This document shows, in pieces, positions 49,796 through 62,451 of a DNA stretch of 64,000 nt. Origin of the DNA: Rachycentron canadum (lineage: Eukaryota; Chordata; Actinopteri; Carangiformes; Rachycentridae); assembly GCA_038496675.1 (NCBI GenBank), contig CM076659.1, forward strand, positions 19,460,637 through 19,524,636. Reading direction: 5' to 3'. The notes under the pieces were generated by a model. That model worked only from the letters and a program-made list of their open reading frames with translations. It had not been told where the DNA came from and ran no database searches. A program made the translations under genes and the position numbers. How positions within the stretch are numbered: position 1 is the stretch's first letter; every line of letters starts with the position of its first letter.

Positions 49796-51325
49796 ACAAC
49801 ATGGACAGACAGATGGACATCTTGAGCAGATATGAAACTATAAACACACTAACCTTTCAGCATTTCATAGTGAAAATACATCCAGACAGACACACTTGTA
49901 TAACATGGTGATGTTTTCTTTTTTTCTAGCTAGTGGTAAACAAACTTTTTGTGGGTAAAGATATAATATCTGTATTCTACTTTGATGTGAACTGAACTCG
50001 TCTGTTTTTAATGTTCATGTTTTGTTATTTTTATGATGACGACAATGATGACGATTTGCCAAATGTGTGGACACTAAAAATTGTGTATCAGGGCTTGGAA
50101 GTGGAGTGTTTGGGTATTAATGGGTGAAATACCATTTTAAGCGTGTGGACGATTATTGGAACAATCCACCTGACTCTGCGGCAGCAACGGTTACACAAGA
50201 ACTTTTACAATGGGAACAAACTAACAAAAAAATACTGAAGTAATACTACAAAATAGGCATTAACCAGTCAGTTCTAATTAAAGTGCAGGATCACCACACA
50301 GCATGATCCCACGACACTTTACAATGTAGGGAGCATGCATCCCATCCTGTCGACGACCCTCATATTCCCCTCCGCTGTTGTCGCTTTACTCTCCTGATTA
50401 AGTTAAGGTCCAGTAGGTGCTACTCTTCTATAATTGAATAATTTATATGATCTCTTGAAAGCTAATTTCTGGCAACTACTAGCTTCAGTTTTCACCTTTT
50501 CATTCAGAGGATGTTTTGCATGTAACCTCTAACCAGCTGTTGAGAGGTCACTGAGGTTAGATAAACATGTTAGTATTAAACTTCCATGGGAACAATAAAA
50601 GTAAAATCGACCAAAACGTCTAAATCCTATTTCATGTCAGACCTGAAGCTGCAATAAGACAAAAAAATAAATCTATAAATGTAGATATATATATGTGTGC
50701 CCCTGGTGATGTTTTCACTACGTTAACTGCGGTCGATGGGGCATCCTCCAATGAACTTTCCATACGAGCAGTTCCATTTTTGTGACGGTTGTTCTGGACC
50801 TTTTAGGACAGACGGCTTCCGCACGGACGGACGGACGGACTACTTTTACAAAGTGCAGTTTTTGCTTTTTGTTTTTTTTTCTCATTTAAGGCATGGCAAG
50901 GGCTACATATTGAGACACATACACAAACCATGCTCCCTTTATGCCAGCCCTCTGCTGATGCATTACTAACACCAGGGCTCTGTCTGAACGCTCATACTGC
51001 ATATTACCCTGGACTGAGCCTCTATCCAGGACAGTTTAAAGTTAAAGTTCAGAAGCAGCTGCAGTAACAAGTGAAGTAACATTTACAATACGTAACAGAA
51101 ATACACTAAAGTCTAGTAAATGAAGTTCCTACACTTTACAGTAGATAACGTGTCTGTATCTAGTCAGTAGTATGCAGTATAAGGATGTATGGACAGAGCC
51201 ATGGACACATTCTGCCATTTGATGTGGGATGGTTGCTGTTTTCTTTCTAACCTCTTTTTTGTGTCTCTAATTCCACCGTGTAACTTAAATGACATGAGTT
51301 AAATAAACTTTAGGGCTGTGTCAGA
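48955..51325 (+). other. NCKAP1 3' UTR with two candidate poly(A) signals
   Basis: Sequence after the TAG stop at 48,952-48,954 has no further exon. AATAAA occurs at 50,594-50,599 and at 51,302-51,307; the second is followed by a G/T-rich stretch (GCTGTGAGTGTGTGACG near 51,330), so the longest UTR would be about 2.4 kb. The UTR carries a 30-bp T run (about 49,527-49,556), a CA repeat (49,761-49,796) and an AT-rich stretch. Which signal is used cannot be told from sequence. Confidence 0.6.
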
Positions 51326-51329
51326 CCTG

Positions 51330-54101
51330 AGCTGTGAGTGTGTGACGCTGGTTCATGCAAATGGCCTCAGCAGAGATGAGATGAGGTGAAAACTGGTAAG
51401 TAGGGAAATTTTATTTGAACAACCCAGAGCCATTCAGTTCTGATAATTAAAGCTGTTTGATCCTATATCATAAAGACTGTTCTCAGGTAAACTGAATTAC
51501 CTGAGAACAAATATGTGTACAGTCACATATTTACTAGAAATATTAGATCTTGTTGGTTTTCACATGAAAATAATCCTTTAGCTCTCATTTAGTTGAGAAA
51601 ATCATGTCATGCCAGGTAAAATGGGAAAATGCCTTTGCTCCAGAACCAAATCACTTATTTCTGCCATTAGATTTTTGGATAATAAATAATGCAGCAGCAA
51701 CTGGCTTGTCAGTTTTTGTGAAGACAAATTATCACAAGGATCTATTACTCTTGAAAACCCAGGTCTTCCAAAAGGTGTTATTAGAAAGTCTTAAATGTAG
51801 TTTACACCTCTATTCTTTCGACGTCTCATACATTGTACTTCTACACAATTCTACATTATGTGATTATAGATGTTATAAACTATGAATGCATGTTTAACAC
51901 TTGATAATGAAGAAATAATGTAATTATATTACTTATGCTCTTTAAAAAAAAAATAGCACTGGCGAAACCCTGATTCTTAGATGGAATGAACTGTGTTTTA
52001 TATAGTCAACTCCACCTATAACTTCATTATCGTCTAATGTCATTTTCAGTTTAAACTGAATACCTTCAGAGCTTTTCAAATTTCAAAAATTCACACTAAA
52101 ATCCATTACTTCCTAGCGAACCTTTACACCTGCACCTGTCGTGAATCAGGTGTTTTACATCCAGTGCTGCTGTGTCCTACAAAGGCCACCAGGGGGCCCC
52201 CCAAGAAAACAACACAAAGAAAGGAGGCAATGCATTAAACCTGGACTGTAGTCCATATTGTAATGTTTATTGTATACAAAATCAATGCTGACATTTTATC
52301 GCTGTTAGTGATATATTCTAAGTCAAATACTGCATATACAGGTTAAGAAAAGAAAATGGCACAACAAGACGATACAGTAAGAGGTCATTGATGGTGATTT
52401 CTTTACTGGTCCTGTTCATTTAAAAATGAGTCAAACCTGTGCTGGTCAACCGTAAACTATTTGTTGCATAGCTGCAACAGGTTTGAAAAAAAATACAAAT
52501 AAAAACCTTTAGAATCAAATGGCGTACCTTTTTCACAGTGGACATTTAGATCTCATAGCAGGAAAGTAGAGGTGTAAATAACTAATGGTGGCCGCCGCCG
52601 CCACCACATGTTCCTTTACTGTGGCATGTTAAAATGTATACAGTGCTAAAAGCTATAGGTATTATTTAGCATTACTTTTGTAATCTCATTTTCCAGGTAT
52701 TGTCTCGAGAACTTGCAACTTTCTGGTCATGGGGACATTTTTTAAAACTTGAAGCAGCAAATGACTCAGGAACTAGCTGCTAGCCAGCCGAGCTAAATTA
52801 GCTAAGATCGGCGTTACCCTAGCAGGTGACCCTTCAGAGTAACAGTCATGTTTCCATTTAGTAATCATGAAACAACCAGTAGCCTACTTAAATATAGAGG
52901 TTAAGTAAATTTAGAGCTCAAAGTCGATCAATGAATTGCTTTAATCTTTTTCAAGCTAAAACACTGAAAAAAATGCCAAGATGGTTAGAGTTTCTCAAAG
53001 AGGAGGATTTGCTGCCTAAATCATCCATCCATCCATTATCTCTACCACTTTTCTGTGGGGGGGCCGGGGCCAATCCCAGGTGATATTGGGACATTGGCTC
53101 ATAAATCAATTCAAATGGAATATCTGTAGGTTTTTGACTGTATGTGGGAGATAACAAGACTTTTAAAGACATCACCGTAGGCTTCAGAAAGTTCAGGGCA
53201 GGTTTTTCCACTTTTTGTGATATTTCATGTATTAAAGAATTAAAAAATAATTGGCATCTTAACAAAATATTAAGTAATCAATGCTTTAATCAAGATTTTT
53301 ATTGTTTTAAATTTGTTCCTTCAGTATTTATTTTTTTATTGCTACATAACCAATGTTAACATTAACATTTCACTTACTAACTTCAATTTAAGAAAATGGA
53401 TGCTAGACACAAAACTAAAACAGGAGGGTTGTTTTCCACCTCTGGAAACAGCTGTTTGTCAGTAAAGTTTGATGCTGAACTCCAATTATTTCATCAAGAT
53501 GGCTCAGTAAACAGCTGTTGCTGCTCATACATGCTCATGTTAGCTTTGCAGTCGTAGCACAACTTACAAATAGCTGCTTTTAAGTTGTTGCTTTGACCAA
53601 ACATAAAACTGAACTCATCCATTGCTTTCTCTTCAATATATTCCCAGTGTATAAATTTTGAAATGAAAAAATGATTTTATTTGCATTAGAACAAGTTACA
53701 GTGAAGGTGTGAAAATGTCAGTTGTTTGAGGTTACCTGTTGTGATGGCATTTATTTGTCAGTTTGTTGTTTCTGCTAAAGTAAAAATCACATTTCCACCA
53801 TATTCATGAACTGAACCAGGCCAAATAACGGTAAGTGTTAGATTCAAAGTTACAACAGTGAAGTCAGTGGTAGTTTGTGTGAAGTGGCGAGTCGGCTCTG
53901 TCGGCTGTTTCCAGACCAGTTTGTTAACAGTGAAGGAGGCTGGTTCAACACGTTTCTTTGCCTGCTCTGATTTAAATGTTAACTGAGGTCAAATCTTCCA
54001 CTCAAATCAATGTCCTGTCATATACTATATGCTACACTTGAGATGGATGCAGGAGTCCATCTGTTGGTTTGCCTCTTTTGTGCTGAGACTTGTCTCCTGG
54101 A
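51330..54101. other. Convergent intergenic region between NCKAP1 and PPP1R1C
   Basis: This gap lies between two genes that face each other. Part of it must be the PPP1R1C 3' UTR; minus-strand AATAAA candidates are at about 53,750-53,755 and 52,266-52,271, and I cannot choose between them. I see no exon of FRZB or another gene. A remnant CATCCATCCATCCATTATCT at about 53,020-53,040 and a 'ccaccagggggcc' scrap at 52,187 are pieces of fish repeats. Confidence 0.5.
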
Positions 54102-57100
54102 TCAGTCCTCCTGAGGCATAGTTTCCTCCTCGTCCTCCTCGGGTACAGAACTTTCCAGCTTACCTACGAACACAAACGTGACTTATTGAATGAATGAATT
54201 GCTGTAATACAACTAAAGGTCCCAGTTGCCTGTTATATCAGATAATATCAAATTAAACAATGTTCTCATATGTTGACACCCACGTCAAAACCGATTGTGA
54301 CAATTTAAACATACATTTTAAATTTGTCCGCTGAAACACAAACATGTGACCAATTGCTGCATTTATAACTACACCTAAAATTGATTTTAATTTGCCTGCT
54401 GGTTTGCGAGAAACAAGTCATTGACTCGTTCACCTTCTGTCTAGTGGTCTATTTTGCAAGTAATTCCCTTTGTAGTTTTTCTATACCGTGAAAGGCAGTT
54501 CTGGGGCACTCGGGTGATTAATGTATAAGTGTATAATTATGCTTTTTAATTTTAACCTGATTACTCTTCAGACCCCCACCTCCCACCTCACTTATACACC
54601 TGTTATTACAAGTTCAGTTCAAAAAGTTAATCTCCATTAAAATACCAAACAAACAAAACCTTAAAAAGCATGATGAATAATGTCTTTATCCTCAGTCACA
54701 TAAACACATTAACAAAATGTTCTGGGCCTTTCCAAAATAAAAGTCAGCAACTGTTGGCAGTGAGGAGAGAACAGAAAGTCCCTCGAATAAATCATCCAGT
54801 TTCCAGCCACACGTTGGAAGCAGCATCAACAGGAAATACCTGCTAAAGCTTTGGTGAAGAGCAGGACGCAAGGAAAAGAAACTGGATTGTATTTGTTTGT
54901 AACACAAAACAAGAAATCTTCAAGTAATTTACTCCAAGGACTGAAAAAACATCATTTGGTCCCAGGTTTGAAGACTAACAAACCGTCACCGTGGTTCCCA
55001 TGTGTTTCTTTCCCTCTCTGGTTTTTTTTTTTTTTTTTTTCTACATCCCATCTGTGGACATTTGATCTCTGCCAAAAACACTGGGACACTTGTAGCATAA
55101 ACCACTCATTCACAAACACCAAGACATTTCAGCTGCCAATGCTGTAAGGAGGGATGTTGATCTCCAAACAGTGGGGTCACGCAGATGTGAGGAAGGCTGT
55201 AAATTGTATTTATCACCACAAACAAACCAAACATCACGTCCATATTAAAATCGGTTCTTTTCTTTATTCTTGCAGACTTAATGTTTTAATCTCTTAATGT
55301 GCCTTTAGGTCTTTGACTAAACGTTTCAAGTCTTAAATGTTCCTAATGTTGTTGTGGTAAAGTGTTCAATTGGAGAAAAGACCAACATTAACATGCAGCA
55401 AAAGTATAAAACATTCATTGTTTCAGCATAAACAGAATAGTCTGAAAATTCAGGCCATTTCTGGACTAATGGCTATGGGAGACATCCACTGTTGCCCCTG
55501 AGGGGACTGATATTTTCATTATCATATTTTCTTTTGTCAACACCATCTATCATTCATTCATCCCTAGTCTAATCCCTGGTCTTAATCAGATTCAGGGTAT
55601 GATTCAGAGCGTAACGTAGTTAGTTTTATGGCTCCAATATTACCCAGTTTCCAGATGGTGTGACTCCTGCACATCACAGACAGTTCACCAGGAGATGACT
55701 GTTTGACTGTTTTCTCTTTCTATTACACAACAACAAGAAGCTCATCTACCGTTTTAAGCCTGTGTTAAAACAGATAACTATGTTTCGCAGAAGTTGAACA
55801 TGCTTGTTTCCAATCATTTTCCTGTATATCAATCAATCAGCCAGTCTTTATTTGTATAGCACTTTCCATACAAGAGTGTAACACAAAGTGCTTTACAGAA
55901 TAAAAGTGACTAGTTATAAATAAATATTAAATAAATAAACTAGTAATAATAATAATAATAATATACAAGTTGAAATAATAACTAAGGAAGGTATTAAAAA
56001 GAAAACAGCACAGAAAATAATTATAGAATGTGTGTATAAGAAACATTATATACAACTACACAACTAACACTATAGATAAATACATTTGTACAACTGATAA
56101 ATACATAAATGAATAGAATATTTCAATTAAAAGCAATTAAGAGACAGAGGTAGGTCTTGAATTTGCTTTTAGAAATATCAACGCTTGTATTTTGCACAAT
56201 GTATAATTTTAAACCCTATAATATGAATACTGAGAGAGAGTCTGCAGTCAGTGTGGATGTGTTGCACAGAGGTGTGGACAGGAATTAGACTCTTTAACCT
56301 CATCATGGACAAAACCAGCATCAGACTGGGTGTAAAACCAGAGCCAGAGGCATGATTTCAGCTTGTCTGCTGGTCTGTCTGCCCCTTTCCCACGAACATG
56401 ATACCTCAGTAAATAAAAATTTCTTCAAATGTGGGACAAACATCCACATCAGTGATGAATTGATTAAAATATGGCGATCAGGGGTCAAAGATCAAAGTCG
56501 CTGTGACCTAACAAAACACAGTTTCAGCTCAAGAATTGTTAAAATCATTGTCTCACAATTTCACACAAATGTCGAATGGGATAAAATGATGAAGTGATGA
56601 CATTTTATATGCAGGAGGTCAAAGGTCATAAAACATCATTATTCAGCTGTTACTCAGCAAGAGACTTCATTTCCTGCAACGTGACTGGTTGGCAGAGGCA
56701 AACAACAGTGAGGTGGTGATTCTTGTTCATATATTTAGTGGCTCACTGGCCTCGGCTGATCACCCAGTTCACCGGTGCCTAAAAACCGAAAAGCATCCAG
56801 AGAGACTGGCCCAAAAGGATAAAGAATAATCAGACATTCAGTAAATGTTTCAATATAATACATCTTTATTCACAGCCATTTCTACACAAGCAAAACCTCA
56901 TCAACTTTGCCTACAGTACTTTGAATTTACACTGATTCAGTCTGTGCATGTGCCTGTGTGTGTGAATGGAAGAGAGGGAGAGCGGTCGTCAAATAAACAG
57001 ACAGTGTTTATGTGCAGCGCAGGAGTGAAGCAGTGAGTTAATGGGATCAGATGAACAGCAGTGAGGAGCAGTGAAGAGGAGGAGGAGGAGGAGGAGGGGA

Positions 57101-59251
57101 GAGTTGGTTATCGACAGATGAAAGAGGGCAGAGGTGGCTATCGGGAGACGGAGTCAGGACTGGACGCTTCCTTTTTGTGGTCACATGACAGATCTGAGAA
57201 AGGAGGAGAGAGAGAGAGAGAAGGGGGAGGGTGGTAGACAATAGAAAAGTGAAAGATCATGCAAAGCCACAAGAAGAGAAAACAAGGAGAGGCAGAGGAG
57301 TTAGTGCTGTTTAGTCGGGTTTACAGGACATAGACTGTTAGTATGGAAATATAAACAGTGAGTTATGACTAACACTGTGTGTAGAGTTTGTGTGTTTATT
57401 TTGTGGTTGGAGTCAGTTTTAAATGACTTAAGTCATCAACATTCACAACCTTAAAGCTCCAGTCATCAGTCCAACAGACTAATAAAGTTATTATGGTTGA
57501 TTTGTTTGCACAAAATCAACAATCAACAATCATCAACCAGACATGACATTAGCATCATCTTGGAGCTGTGTACGACTTCTGAGTTTAAGTCCAACACTCA
57601 CTCTTCCTTTAGACCTGTCTTCATCTCCTGAGGTAAATATCTGGCTCTTTAGCTGCTTGATGTTCAACTGCCTCCACCACTCACGGTCTCTTAACTGTGT
57701 CTGTTTGCCGTTTACTGGGCAGGTAGTGTGCACTGAGCTTATCAGGGCTTTTTGAGATAAAAACAGCTGCATGCAGGGTTTGATAAGAGCAGCTCAGACG
57801 TAACAAAAAGCTAAGTGAGACCAAAAAGATCCTTAAAGAAGCAGAAGTTTAAATTTAATCCTGCTTTGGTTGCTTCAACCAACTCATACACGTTTAATTC
57901 AATGTTAATATAAAAATGTAAATAAAAAAAACATACAAGCAACTGAAATGGCAGTTTGTCTAACTAAATTTGAATATTGTCTTAAAATATAACTGAGTAA
58001 AAATTTTGTGTTTATTTTGTCAATTAATGTGTGTGTGGTCGTGTGTGTGGTCGTGTGTGTGTGTGGGCAACAGAATACTCCAAATAAATCTGAATATGAC
58101 ATGTTTGCACAATATTTTGTATTTACAGCCAAACAGAAGCTTTGCCTTTGGTGTTATTTACCACAGGCTGGTGATACAGACAGAGTACTAATATAGTTTT
58201 TCTGTTTATTGTTTATTTTTGCATTAGTTCCATCTAATGCCTCTATTTAGATTTTTCTTCTTTTGCAGAGCCACGATCTGCAGGTTTTTCTCTGGTGTCT
58301 ATGGTAATAAATGACTGGACCTCAACATCACAGTGAGGACCATCTTTATCTGTACATCCTCTGTAAAGTCAACAAAAATCTGACAACACAAAATGCGATT
58401 TATGTTGGAGTACACTGCTGCACAAAAGCATGCACGTTTTATTGTCGTTTACCCCCTATGCTCTCTGCCACTCCTCTCTCCTGATTGGCTAACGGCAGAC
58501 TCGCCTCATTCCCATTGGCTTCCTCTGGCCCGTTGTGATTGGCCCACAGAGTAGCAGCAGCATAGAGCTGCGCTGTGACTGGGCTCAATTGGCCGTCTGT
58601 CTCACAGAGCCCCGCCCCCAGAAGATGTTGCTCCACCCCCAGCTGAAGCTCTGAGAGAAGAGAGAAGAGCAGCTCTAGTGGAGAGACGCTGCAACTACAG
58701 GCACGTGGACCAGAGCGGGAAAAAAGTAACTAAAGTAATTAAAATACAATGATTTCATGACTTAAATGATTTAACTAAAATGTAAAAAATGGGAAAATAT
58801 CTGCACTGAAACTGAAGCAGAAAGCTAGAAGGCAAAAAAAAAAAATTGAAGCAAAACAGCAGCTTTTCCCTGATCTCCTTTAAAATACATAAATATCCAG
58901 CTCAGCCACGAGTACTGGGAACAAGACGTGGGACAAGTTGTGTTTAGAGAAGGAGTTTACTGATTTATCGTAGAGAAATCTTGTCCTATCAAACTCCAAA
59001 TATCTCCAATTATCCTACAGCTTAAACTCAAACCCAAACAAAAACAAGCCGCAGTGTTTTTCTTGTGCAACTCCGACTAGTTCCTCCTGAATCAGTGTCT
59101 GATTTGTCTTAATCGTGATATACTGTGAAACCACAGTGTGAGAATAAAACCTAATCAGTCTAACAAATAAAATCCTGATCCCTGCTGAAGGTAAATGCCT
59201 TCTATGCATTTCTTGCATGGCAGTTACTCACAGGGTTATTATCTAACTGGT

Positions 59252-59322
<71 letters not shown>

Positions 59323-62300
59323 CAGACGGGATCAATAAAAGAAAAGCTTTTACGGCCTCCACTTCCTGGAACCAAGTCCTTGCTGCACTCAGAGCTCTGC
59401 ACACACACTGACGTTTTTCTTCCTCTTTGTCGTCCCTTTCTTTTCCCTAAAACATTTTTTTTACCTCCACTCTCACCAAAACCGTTGCCTATAGAAGATA
59501 TTTGATATTTCAGCTCAAATGCAAATACAAAGCCTTTGCTCAGTCAGCCTCTTTAAACTGTCCTAAAAGCCTGTACAGTAGCAGCCCTGCTTCTTTGAGT
59601 CCATCACTGTTTTCCAATGAGAAGCTCAGTTTTATAAATTATTCAGCATAAGTGATGATAAAAAAAATGACAACAAGTCTTTTAGAGATGAGAGCTATCA
59701 GACAGGTGCTCTCTGGCTGTATTGTGGGTGAAAGCTGAGAAGTTTTTCCAAATAAAGAAGCTATTGACTGCTCCAAACATCCCTGCATAAATGATCAGTG
59801 ATGATAGATAATCATAAAGTTGGGCTGAGGAGTGTTTCTGCTGCAGCTCTTTGGCCCAGTCAGTTGTTTGTGTGCTCAGGATTCAACAGATTAAAGCACC
59901 AAGCAGTAATTTTCCCAGCAACATATATTAACACTAACTGGCCGTCGACATCTTCATACGTTGAATGTCGGTTGTGTGTTGTTTGAACACCAACATCGCA
60001 GTGACATATGATACTTATTGTGTTGTTACCAGAGCTTGAAGTGGAGGGGGAAAAAAGTGCCATTACTCACCTATGCACAAGCTGACATAAGCAAAACATT
60101 AAATTATTAAATTCAAAATTTCTATTGATTTGTCGAGTAGTAAGCAAGTGAATCACATGGTGCCCTCTGGGTAATGTAGTCAATATAAATGCCGCTGTGC
60201 CAGTACAGTGTACTAATGCATACAGGCCCACTTCAAGCACTGGTTGTAACCAAAATCTAACATAGTGTCACAGTTCTGCTTTCCTGAGTCTCACACACCT
60301 GTCACACAAATAAAATAACTGACATTGCAGTCATGGAAAACCCAACACGTGCTAACATCAATTAGCCTGCGCTGCATCTTTACATGAGCCTGATTTTTAG
60401 CTCCATCTAAAATTTGACATCTGTCCCATCAGTGGAGTCGTTGGTCCGACGTTACATTGATGAAACACCCGTACACCCGCTTGTTCATGCAAATATCCAG
60501 TTATCTGGTCAGCCAATCATGTGGCAGCAGTGCAGTGCATCACATCACATCGATCCAGGTCAGGAGCTTCACTTAATGTTCACATCAAATGTCAGGGTGT
60601 GGAAGAAGTGACATGATTGTTGGCGACTGTGTAGTGTCAAATAATAGAGAAGAATACCTAAAAGATTTTAGGTAGGTCATCCTGCCATGTCCCACAGATG
60701 TGAAACTGAAAAACAAGACCAAAGAACTAAGAAGCAACTAAGAAAAAAAACCAAGACCAAGGAAACAGAAGTGGGGGGTGAAACGGATTTAGCTCCAGAT
60801 ACGCTGACAAAGACAAATGTCATGTAGTAAAACAAAACAAACAGAGCTTCCATACTAAAAGCAAACATGTACATACCATACAAGCGGGGGGGGGGGGGGG
60901 GGGCTGTTACAGCTGGTGTGTACACAGCTGTAAGAGACCTTATAGTTAAAGTCATCAGAGGATCTCACAGAGATGTTACCTCAGAGACAGACACAGATAT
61001 TCATACATGTGCTGAAGGAACTGATGTGTCTGGTCGGTGGTTAATGAAGAAGTCCCTCGTTCGTTTCTTCAGTCTCGTTTCATCGACTCTTTATTTGAGT
61101 ATCTCATTAAATAACATTTTCCAGTAACAACCTGATTGATGTCCCTGTCACGCCTTTAATCCACTCTGAGGGCATTTAATCCCTGAAGGACAAACCATGG
61201 CTCTGCTGCTAATAATCCAGAATTAAAGATCCTTACTGTGGCGTGAAAGTCGTGTAATGAGTTTCAGACAGTGGACAGACTGTTTCCAGGTTTCTGTCCC
61301 TTCTCTACAGATCCTGGCAAATGTTTTTAGTTTCATTCTAAATGAATAATTTAGCGTCTATCTGTCATTTAATGGTGAGTAACTGCAGCAACAATGTGCC
61401 AGTTAAAACGATTGGTGGCAGAAGGACCTGAGATGCAACACGTCAGTCTTCCTCATAATGAATGATTTCTTCTGCTTTCTTTGCATAAAGCATCTTTTAT
61501 ACATTTTCAGTTGGGGTGTAACAATACATTTTTACAGTGATACCTATCATTTTCCATTGTTTCGATATGATTCAAGAACAATATTTGCCTCATCTAGAAT
61601 GATACAATTCAATTATTTGAAATTGAGACAGTAAGTAATTGAGCCAAAAAATTCAACCAGTTTGACTTTGAAATAAACACCTGGATACTGGACTGTGCAG
61701 CTGTCTTTACCTTTCATGGTGGGTGGGGCGTAGGTGCTCTGCTTCCTCTGAGAGGAATCTGGGGCCTGTAGAGCAGAAGAAAAAAACATCATAACCTGAC
61801 TCAGCACAATCATACAAGTGAAACAGTGAACTGTACAAACACAGAAGTAAAGTAAAGTGGCAATTTAAAAAAAAAAAAAAACAACACCTTTAAAATATTC
61901 TAAGACAATTAATGCACTTATTCAGACAATAAAAACAATGGAAGATGATTTAAAAAATTAGGAAGGACGCCACACACCAAGCGTCTTAATATGGTGAGAC
62001 AACACTGACTCTTAAGACAAACCACCCTTGATCTACTGTCCAGCGACTGTCTGCTGTGAACTCTTAATGTCTCTTCAGAAATTAGTGTGATACTAAGACT
62101 ATATATATAACTGTGTGATGAACTTATGATAATGAAAATATCTAAAGTGTGTGAGGTATAGGCCTGTATATCACCAGGAGTCAGTAAACTGTGGAGGGGG
62201 AACAGCTGTTGTCATTCAGATCCATATTTTACATGGAACGTTTTCATGGATTTTGGTTTGTTTTTAAATGTAGTGTAGTCCTGGGTTTATTCTCTGATAT

Positions 62301-62451
62301 TGACTGTCTGGTCTGGTTCCAGAGGTGTGGATTGAAGGTGGCTGTAGCAGACGAATGTGCCCCCGCTGGTGTGTTTGACCCCACGTCCCCCTGCGTCAAC
62401 CATTCATACCAACCTGTGATTCTCCACTGGCGTTGAGCTGCTCTCCAACAT
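54102..62451 (-). CDS. ppp1r1c: Protein phosphatase 1 regulatory subunit 1C, 3' part (N-terminus outside window)
   Basis: PPP1R1C belongs to the inhibitor-1/DARPP-32 family of small, mostly unfolded PP1 inhibitors. On the minus strand I see exon 62,451-62,414, read as VGEQLNASGESQ. Next comes exon 61,765-61,711, read as APDSSQRKQSTYAPPTMK, which matches the family's SPKQRKQSVYTPPTIK block. The terminal exon 54,163-54,102 completes a Gly codon and reads KLESSVPEEDEEETMPQED then stop, an acidic tail like human PPP1R1C. Junctions are GT-AG and in phase. The N-terminal exons with the PP1-docking KIQF motif and the regulatory RRRPTP-type site are not in the window, so they lie beyond 64,000. Two further exons between 57 and 59 kb give alternative tails and are listed separately. 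The gene is convergent with NCKAP1. PPP1R1C is preferred over PPP1R1A/B by sequence and by its link to NCKAP1 on human chromosome 2. Confidence 0.8.
55830..56200. repeat. Dispersed teleost repeat with 'caatcaatc...tatagcac' head
   Basis: CAATCAATCAGCCAGTCTTT then ATTTGTATAGCACTTTCC and CAAAGTGCTTTACAG is the signature of a frequent fish short repeat, followed by a low-complexity AT/AAT-rich tail (55,920-56,150). It lies in the last PPP1R1C intron. Confidence 0.6.
56370..56640 (+). repeat. Dispersed teleost repeat ('ggtcaaaggtca' type)
   Basis: The run CAGTAAATAAAAATTTCTTC, 'gggacaaacatccac', AGGGGTCAAAGATCAAAG, 'gctgtgacctaacaaaacac', AATTTCACACAAATGTCGAA and GGAGGTCAAAGGTCAT follows a known fish repeat in the same order. 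The nuclear-receptor-like AGGTCA words come from the repeat. Confidence 0.6.
57138..57193 (-). CDS. ppp1r1c: Candidate alternative terminal exon of PPP1R1C
   Basis: After a long pyrimidine-rich stretch and CAG (57,196-57,194 on the minus strand), the exon accepts phase 1. It reads, after completing a codon, LSCDHKKEASSPDSVSR followed by TAG at 57,140-57,138. Joined to the cassette exon at 58,650-58,453 it extends the frame by 18 residues. It could also accept the exon at 61,711 directly. The support is splice-site quality, phase fit and a polar, Ser-rich sequence in keeping with the family; I do not recognise the tail from another protein. Confidence 0.45.
58453..58650 (-). CDS. ppp1r1c: Candidate cassette exon of PPP1R1C with PPP1R1A-like start
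   Basis: A strong acceptor (CTTCTCTCAG, ending at 58,651) and a donor (GGGG|GTAAAC at 58,453/58,452) bound a 198-nt exon, open in one frame, with phase 1 at both ends. Joined to exon 61,765-61,711 it reads TMKELQLGVEQHLLGAG, which resembles the PPP1R1A stretch MKELQMMVEHHLG. It therefore looks like a genuine exon, whether included ahead of either terminal exon or, if the donor is skipped, read through to a TAA at 58,439-58,441. The exon also carries four CCAAT boxes on the minus strand and a GC box, so part of it may act as a promoter. Confidence 0.55.
59252..59316. repeat. (CA)n microsatellite
   Basis: About 64 bp of CA dinucleotides in a PPP1R1C intron. Confidence 0.95.
60450..60640 (+). 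mobile_element. Fragment of the Tc1/mariner family seen at 21-22 kb
   Basis: 'cagccaatcatgtggcagcagtgcagtgcat', 'gatccaggtcaggagcttca' and 'aatgtcagggtgtggaag' match the left part of the element at 21,046-22,060. Only the 5' end is left, with no transposase domain. Confidence 0.55.
60885..60903. repeat. G homopolymer
   Basis: About 19 consecutive G residues in a PPP1R1C intron; such runs are prone to sequencing and assembly length error. Confidence 0.9.
61512..61605. repeat. Fragment of a 'ggtgtaacaatac' MITE
   Basis: GGGGTGTAACAATACATTTT and TTGTTTCGATATGATTCAAG resemble the end of another abundant fish MITE family. Only one end is present. It lies about 100 bp downstream of the PPP1R1C exon at 61,711-61,765. 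Confidence 0.45.

Noticed and set aside
56440..56630. AGGTCA-type nuclear-receptor sites
   Set aside because: They belong to a dispersed repeat present throughout fish genomes, so they do not point to local regulation.
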